Below the pieces are notes generated by a model that was not told where the DNA came from, did not search any database, and saw only the letters and a list, made by a program, of their open reading frames with translations. Positions 6,082 to 7,916 of a DNA stretch of 7,916 nucleotides are shown here, piece after piece (position 1 is the first letter of the stretch; each line of letters begins with the position of its first letter). A program made the translations under genes and the position numbers. Source of the stretch: Deltaproteobacteria bacterium RIFOXYD12_FULL_50_9 (GTDB lineage Bacteria; Desulfobacterota; Desulfobulbia; Desulfobulbales; CALZHT01); contig MGTA01000008.1 of NCBI GenBank assembly GCA_001799225.1, forward strand, positions 3,992-11,907. Direction: 5' to 3'.

Positions 6082-6270
6082 TCAACTGCGAGGATAACAT
6101 TCAGTTGAGATCTGCTCAGGGGTCAGCTGAACAATAGAACCAACGGTAAAAAATCGATAACAGCTTTCTGTTATACGACAGAAAAATGTTAGCTTTTGCA
6201 TTGGACTATTCAATGACGAAGAATGATAAACCTTGTCGCCTGCGTGCAAATCGAGTGGATTGACATTCAT
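6082..6270 (-). CDS. Small hypothetical protein, 62 aa
   Basis: The chosen ATG at 6270 has a GGAGG ribosome binding site with 8 bases spacing. An in-frame TTG at 6294 would add 8 residues, but that extension would be encoded by the ribosome binding site itself, so it is rejected. The 62-residue protein begins MNVNPLDLHAGDKVYHSSSL and contains a compact, beta-like stretch (KLTFFCRITESCYRFFTVGS) and three cysteines. No family is recognised. It is soluble, with no signal. It shares an almost identical leader (CCCGCGGAGGG) with the gene just upstream, suggesting similar translational strength. In filamentous phages this early position often holds replication or regulatory proteins, but nothing here supports a specific role. 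Confidence 0.5.
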   Translation of the reverse strand: MNVNPLDLHAGDKVYHSSSLNSPMQKLTFFCRITESCYRFFTVGSIVQLTPEQISTECYPRS

Positions 6271-6290
6271 CTTCGTGCCCTCCGCGGGAA

Positions 6291-6488
6291 TCAAGAATAA
6301 ATAAAGTTGAACAATTTCTTATAATCTTGGTGCAAAATAACCAGCTCACGGACGGTCAACTCTTCAAAAGATTTGCCGGTATTCGCTATACAATCAGAAA
6401 GGCCAAAGGTATAAAGGTTGTTACTCTCTGCAATCGCGCCAATCTCTGCACATGCATCTATGAATCTTAACCTTTCTTGTGTCGTCAT
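6291..6488 (-). CDS. Small hypothetical protein, 65 aa, first gene of the phage operon
   Basis: An ATG at 6488 is preceded by CCCGCGGAGGG, spacing 8 bases. The 65-residue product is predicted mostly helical and soluble (MTTQERLRFIDACAEIGAIA at the start, FEELTVRELVILHQDYKKLF near the end). The second helix region (EELTVRELVILHQDYKKL) resembles a short amphipathic pairing helix. I recognise no family. It is the first frame downstream of the leftward promoter and leader, ahead of the 62-residue gene by 20 bases. As an immediate early small helical protein it could be an antirepressor or copy number regulator, but this is speculation from position alone. Confidence 0.5.
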   Translation of the reverse strand: MTTQERLRFIDACAEIGAIAESNNLYTFGLSDCIANTGKSFEELTVRELVILHQDYKKLFNFIYS

Positions 6489-6746
6489 CCTGGAACCCTC
6501 CGCGGGATTAAATTAACGATGGTAAGGCCTGCTAATTGGTCTTTCCTCATATGCCAACTTCGCAGGCCCCCTTCAACAAACCGCCCGACAAGATCCCAAC
6601 CGGATTGCCCCATGCATAGGGCCTGACTTCGGGGTGATCATAAGCGGCTTGCGGCCACCTAACAAAAAACCTTTAACGGATACCTAAAAAAATGAGGTAT
6701 CATGTAAAATCAAAGAAAAACAGACACCTAACATCAGCGTACTTAT
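6489..6746. other. Non-coding leader of the phage operon with competing inverted repeats
   Basis: About 258 bases between the leftward promoter and the first gene hold no convincing gene. The segment contains three related blocks: GGCCTGC (6526-6532), GCAGGCCC (6562-6569) and GGGCCTG (6619-6625). The middle block can pair with either outer one, but not both. A near-palindrome GCCCCATGCATAGGGC lies at 6607-6622, and GCGGC is repeated at 6644-6655. As the longest non-coding stretch of the phage portion it is the best place in this window for a packaging signal, a replication origin or an attenuator. None of these roles is proven. Confidence 0.5.
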
Positions 6747-6788
6747 TTTATATCATTATGCTGATTATTATGTCAACTAAAAAATCAG
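6733..6788. promoter_or_regulatory. Putative repressor operators around the divergent promoters
   Basis: ATCAGC (6733-6738) and GCTGAT (6760-6765) form an inverted pair bracketing the -10 box of the leftward promoter. AATCAG (6783-6788) forms another inverted pair with CTGATT (6761-6766) and lies just before the repressor start. Half-sites sharing the ATCAG core on both sides of the promoter are expected for a dimeric CI-type repressor that shuts off the phage operon and tunes its own expression. A weak rightward -10 (TATTAT, 6766-6771) overlaps the same sites. Assignment is by pattern only. Confidence 0.5.
6747..6776 (-). promoter_or_regulatory. Leftward phage operon promoter
   Basis: On the minus strand TTGACA (6771-6776, exact consensus) is followed after 18 bases by TATAAA (6747-6752, five of six). 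Transcription would run left into the leader and the phage genes. The spacer contains a repressor-type half-site, and the promoter lies directly upstream of the divergent repressor gene. That is the usual place for a lysogenic control region. Confidence 0.75.
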
Positions 6789-6795
6789 AATAATA

Positions 6796-7215
6796 ATGAA
6801 CTTTCTTGATATTTGGTACCGCATAAAAAAAGAAACCCCCCTTAAGTCATTCAATGACCTCGCAACATTAGTTGAAACATCACAACCCAATGTTTCGAGG
6901 CAGAAAAAAGAAGGGATTTTTCCACCAGGGTGGGCATACGCTGTAGGGAAAAAATATGGATTATTCACTGAATGGATAATGACCGGCGAAGGACCAAAAC
7001 GGTTAAGCGACAACAACACCGCGCCGGATCCGAAAGCAATACCCAAAGGAATTATTGAAGAGTGGGTGAAAGACGTCAGAGAAAAAGAAGGAAATGATGG
7101 ACGAATAGTCGCAGAACTTATGTTGCAGGTTTTTGAATTTCAAGAGTGGTACAGAGAGAAAAAAAGCAAATCGAGTGAAGTTGAGATTAGTTTACCCCGT
7201 AAGAATGTAGCATGA
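6796..7215 (+). CDS. CI-type phage repressor, helix-turn-helix, no protease domain
   Basis: This 139-residue DNA-binding protein has an N-terminal helix-turn-helix at about 18-40 (SFNDLATLVETSQPNVSRQK), recognition helix around QPNVSRQKK. It is followed by the pattern WAYAVGKKYGLFTEWIMTGEGP (about 46-67), typical of the Phage_CI_repr/Bacteriophage CI HTH family. The rest (about 85-125) is a helical, charged region, perhaps for dimerisation. There is no S24 LexA-like peptidase domain, so RecA-driven self-cleavage is not expected and induction must work otherwise. The gene is divergent from the phage operon and should repress the promoter at 6747-6776. No clear ribosome binding site precedes the ATG, suggesting a short-leader or leaderless mRNA. 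The NERD gene follows after 7 bases. Confidence 0.85.
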   Translation: MNFLDIWYRIKKETPLKSFNDLATLVETSQPNVSRQKKEGIFPPGWAYAVGKKYGLFTEWIMTGEGPKRLSDNNTAPDPKAIPKGIIEEWVKDVREKEGNDGRIVAELMLQVFEFQEWYREKKSKSSEVEISLPRKNVA

Positions 7216-7222
7216 GGAAGAT

Positions 7223-7916
7223 ATGAAGCAAGAAAAAAAATCTCCAATCACTCTTAAGCCGCTACGTTATGCAGGACAATCACTGGATGAAAAAATAGAC
7301 CAATTGTTAAATGATAAGATGCTTCCATATATAATATCAGGAATGTTTTTAATTCTGATGACTGGTATGGAATGGTTGCGATACTATACAACCTCCCCTC
7401 CAACACCAAAAACAACAACATTCATTGCTGCTTGTTATTTCGCCTACGCTTTTTATAAAATTAAAAAAATACGATATGAAGTCAAATCGCTCAGAATAGG
7501 AAGAGACGGAGAAAAAGAAGTCGGAGAACTACTGGATGAGTTGCGAGAGAAAGGCTACAAAGTACTTCATGACATCCCCGGAGAAAATTTCAATATAGAT
7601 CACGTAATTATTTCAAAAAAGGGAATTTACACCATAGAAACAAAAACTTATAGCGTGCCCCTAAAAGGGAAAGCCGAGATGTGGTATGACGGGGAAAAAA
7701 TAACGATACCAAATAGAATTAAATCTGATGCCCCAATAATCCAAGCTGCTGCAGCATCAAAATGGTTATGTAACACTTTACAAACAACAACTGGAAAAGA
7801 ATTTACCATCAAGCCCGTCGTATTATTCCCTGGTTGGTTTTTGAATCACACCGATAACGCAAAAAAAGCAAAAGTGTGGGTATTACATCCAAAAGCGGTT
7901 CATCCGCAGAATCTGT
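7223..7916 (+). CDS. Membrane-anchored NERD-domain protein (nuclease-related), C-terminus cut by window edge
   Basis: The ATG at 7223 has an AGGA ribosome binding site that follows directly on the repressor stop. The frame stays open for 231 codons to the right edge. The N-terminus is charged, then two hydrophobic segments at about 34-52 and 64-79 anchor it in the membrane. A NERD (nuclease-related) domain follows from about 92: GRDGEKEVGELLDEL (E97, E99), NIDHVIIS with D126, and IETKTYS with E139 and K141. These match the D...ExK arrangement of PD-(D/E)XK-like nucleases, so the catalytic set looks intact. NERD proteins are thought to act on nucleic acids, but most are uncharacterised. Co-transcription with the repressor suggests expression during lysogeny, perhaps as defence or superinfection exclusion cargo. 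It could instead be a host gene next to the insertion. Confidence 0.82.
   Translation, partial: MKQEKKSPITLKPLRYAGQSLDEKIDQLLNDKMLPYIISGMFLILMTGMEWLRYYTTSPPTPKTTTFIAACYFAYAFYKIKKIRYEVKSLRIGRDGEKEVGELLDELREKGYKVLHDIPGENFNIDHVIISKKGIYTIETKTYSVPLKGKAEMWYDGEKITIPNRIKSDAPIIQAAAASKWLCNTLQTTTGKEFTIKPVVLFPGWFLNHTDNAKKAKVWVLHPKAVHPQNL

Noticed and set aside
6271..6294. Upstream TTG start extending the 62-residue protein by 8 residues
   Set aside because: The extension is encoded by the ribosome binding site that serves the ATG at 6270, which has ideal spacing.
6485..6550. 21-codon minus-strand frame ending in ATGA overlap with the start at 6488, a possible leader peptide
   Set aside because: No good ribosome binding site, and part of the frame is the GGAGG leader of the next gene, so the overlap may be accidental.
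6751..6778. dif-like XerCD attachment site (TTATGTCAACT resembling a XerD arm)
   Set aside because: The other arm (TATCATTATGC) does not resemble a XerC site, and the bases are better explained as promoter and operator.
6777..7046. Minus-strand open frame antisense to the repressor
   Set aside because: It overlaps the repressor coding sequence, has no ribosome binding site, and the opposite strand matches a known HTH family.
1..7916. CRISPR array, tRNA or rRNA genes, insertion sequences
   Set aside because: No regularly spaced repeats with unique spacers, no cloverleaf or rRNA-like segments, and no transposase frames were seen.

Overview
The window is most of an integrated filamentous phage (inovirus-like prophage), read right to left on the minus strand. 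It is followed on the right by a divergent lysogeny module on the plus strand. The host is a Gram-negative bacterium, because the phage carries an outer-membrane secretin with a lipoprotein signal. Strong AGGAGG/GAGGTG ribosome binding sites and the repressor type would fit a Desulfobacterota-like or other proteobacterial host, but the lineage cannot be fixed from this sequence.

The layout follows the direction of phage transcription. A promoter with a consensus -35 box (6747-6776) lies inside a nest of ATCAG/CTGAT half-sites and faces left. It is followed by a leader of about 260 bases with mutually exclusive inverted repeats (6489-6746). Three small genes of unknown function come next (6291-6488, 6082-6270, 5842-6069). 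Then follow a GspD-like lipoprotein secretin (3908-5845), a small putative ssDNA-binding protein (3565-3879), and two 44-45 residue coat-like proteins (3348-3485, 3183-3317) closed by a hairpin terminator (3146-3169). Beyond the terminator are a membrane protein (2736-3083), two very small membrane proteins (2622-2714, 2501-2620), a secreted protein with a PPPD-repeat linker and C-terminal anchor (1941-2504), two more small membrane proteins (1802-1936, 1679-1798), a large pIII-like adsorption protein (309-1700), and the start of a pVI-like DUF2523 protein cut by the left edge (1-297). The Zot/pI morphogenesis ATPase normally follows such a gene and is expected just outside the window.

Together these genes provide extrusion (secretin plus the expected Zot), genome coating in the cytoplasm (ssDNA-binding protein), the virion shaft (coat proteins) and the tips (small hydrophobic proteins, pIII and pVI types). 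No rolling-circle replication initiator, integrase or transposase is visible. On the plus strand, a CI-type repressor without a protease domain (6796-7215) is followed after 7 bases by a membrane-anchored NERD-domain protein (7223 to the right edge). That gene is probably transcribed with the repressor and is a candidate lysogeny-expressed cargo or defence gene.

The most unusual points are a perfect 18-bp inverted repeat that hides the secretin start codon and ribosome binding site and overlaps the upstream stop codon, a recurring GGTGA-NTCT-ATG initiation motif, six distinct small membrane proteins, two candidate tip/adsorption proteins, and the repressor-NERD pair.
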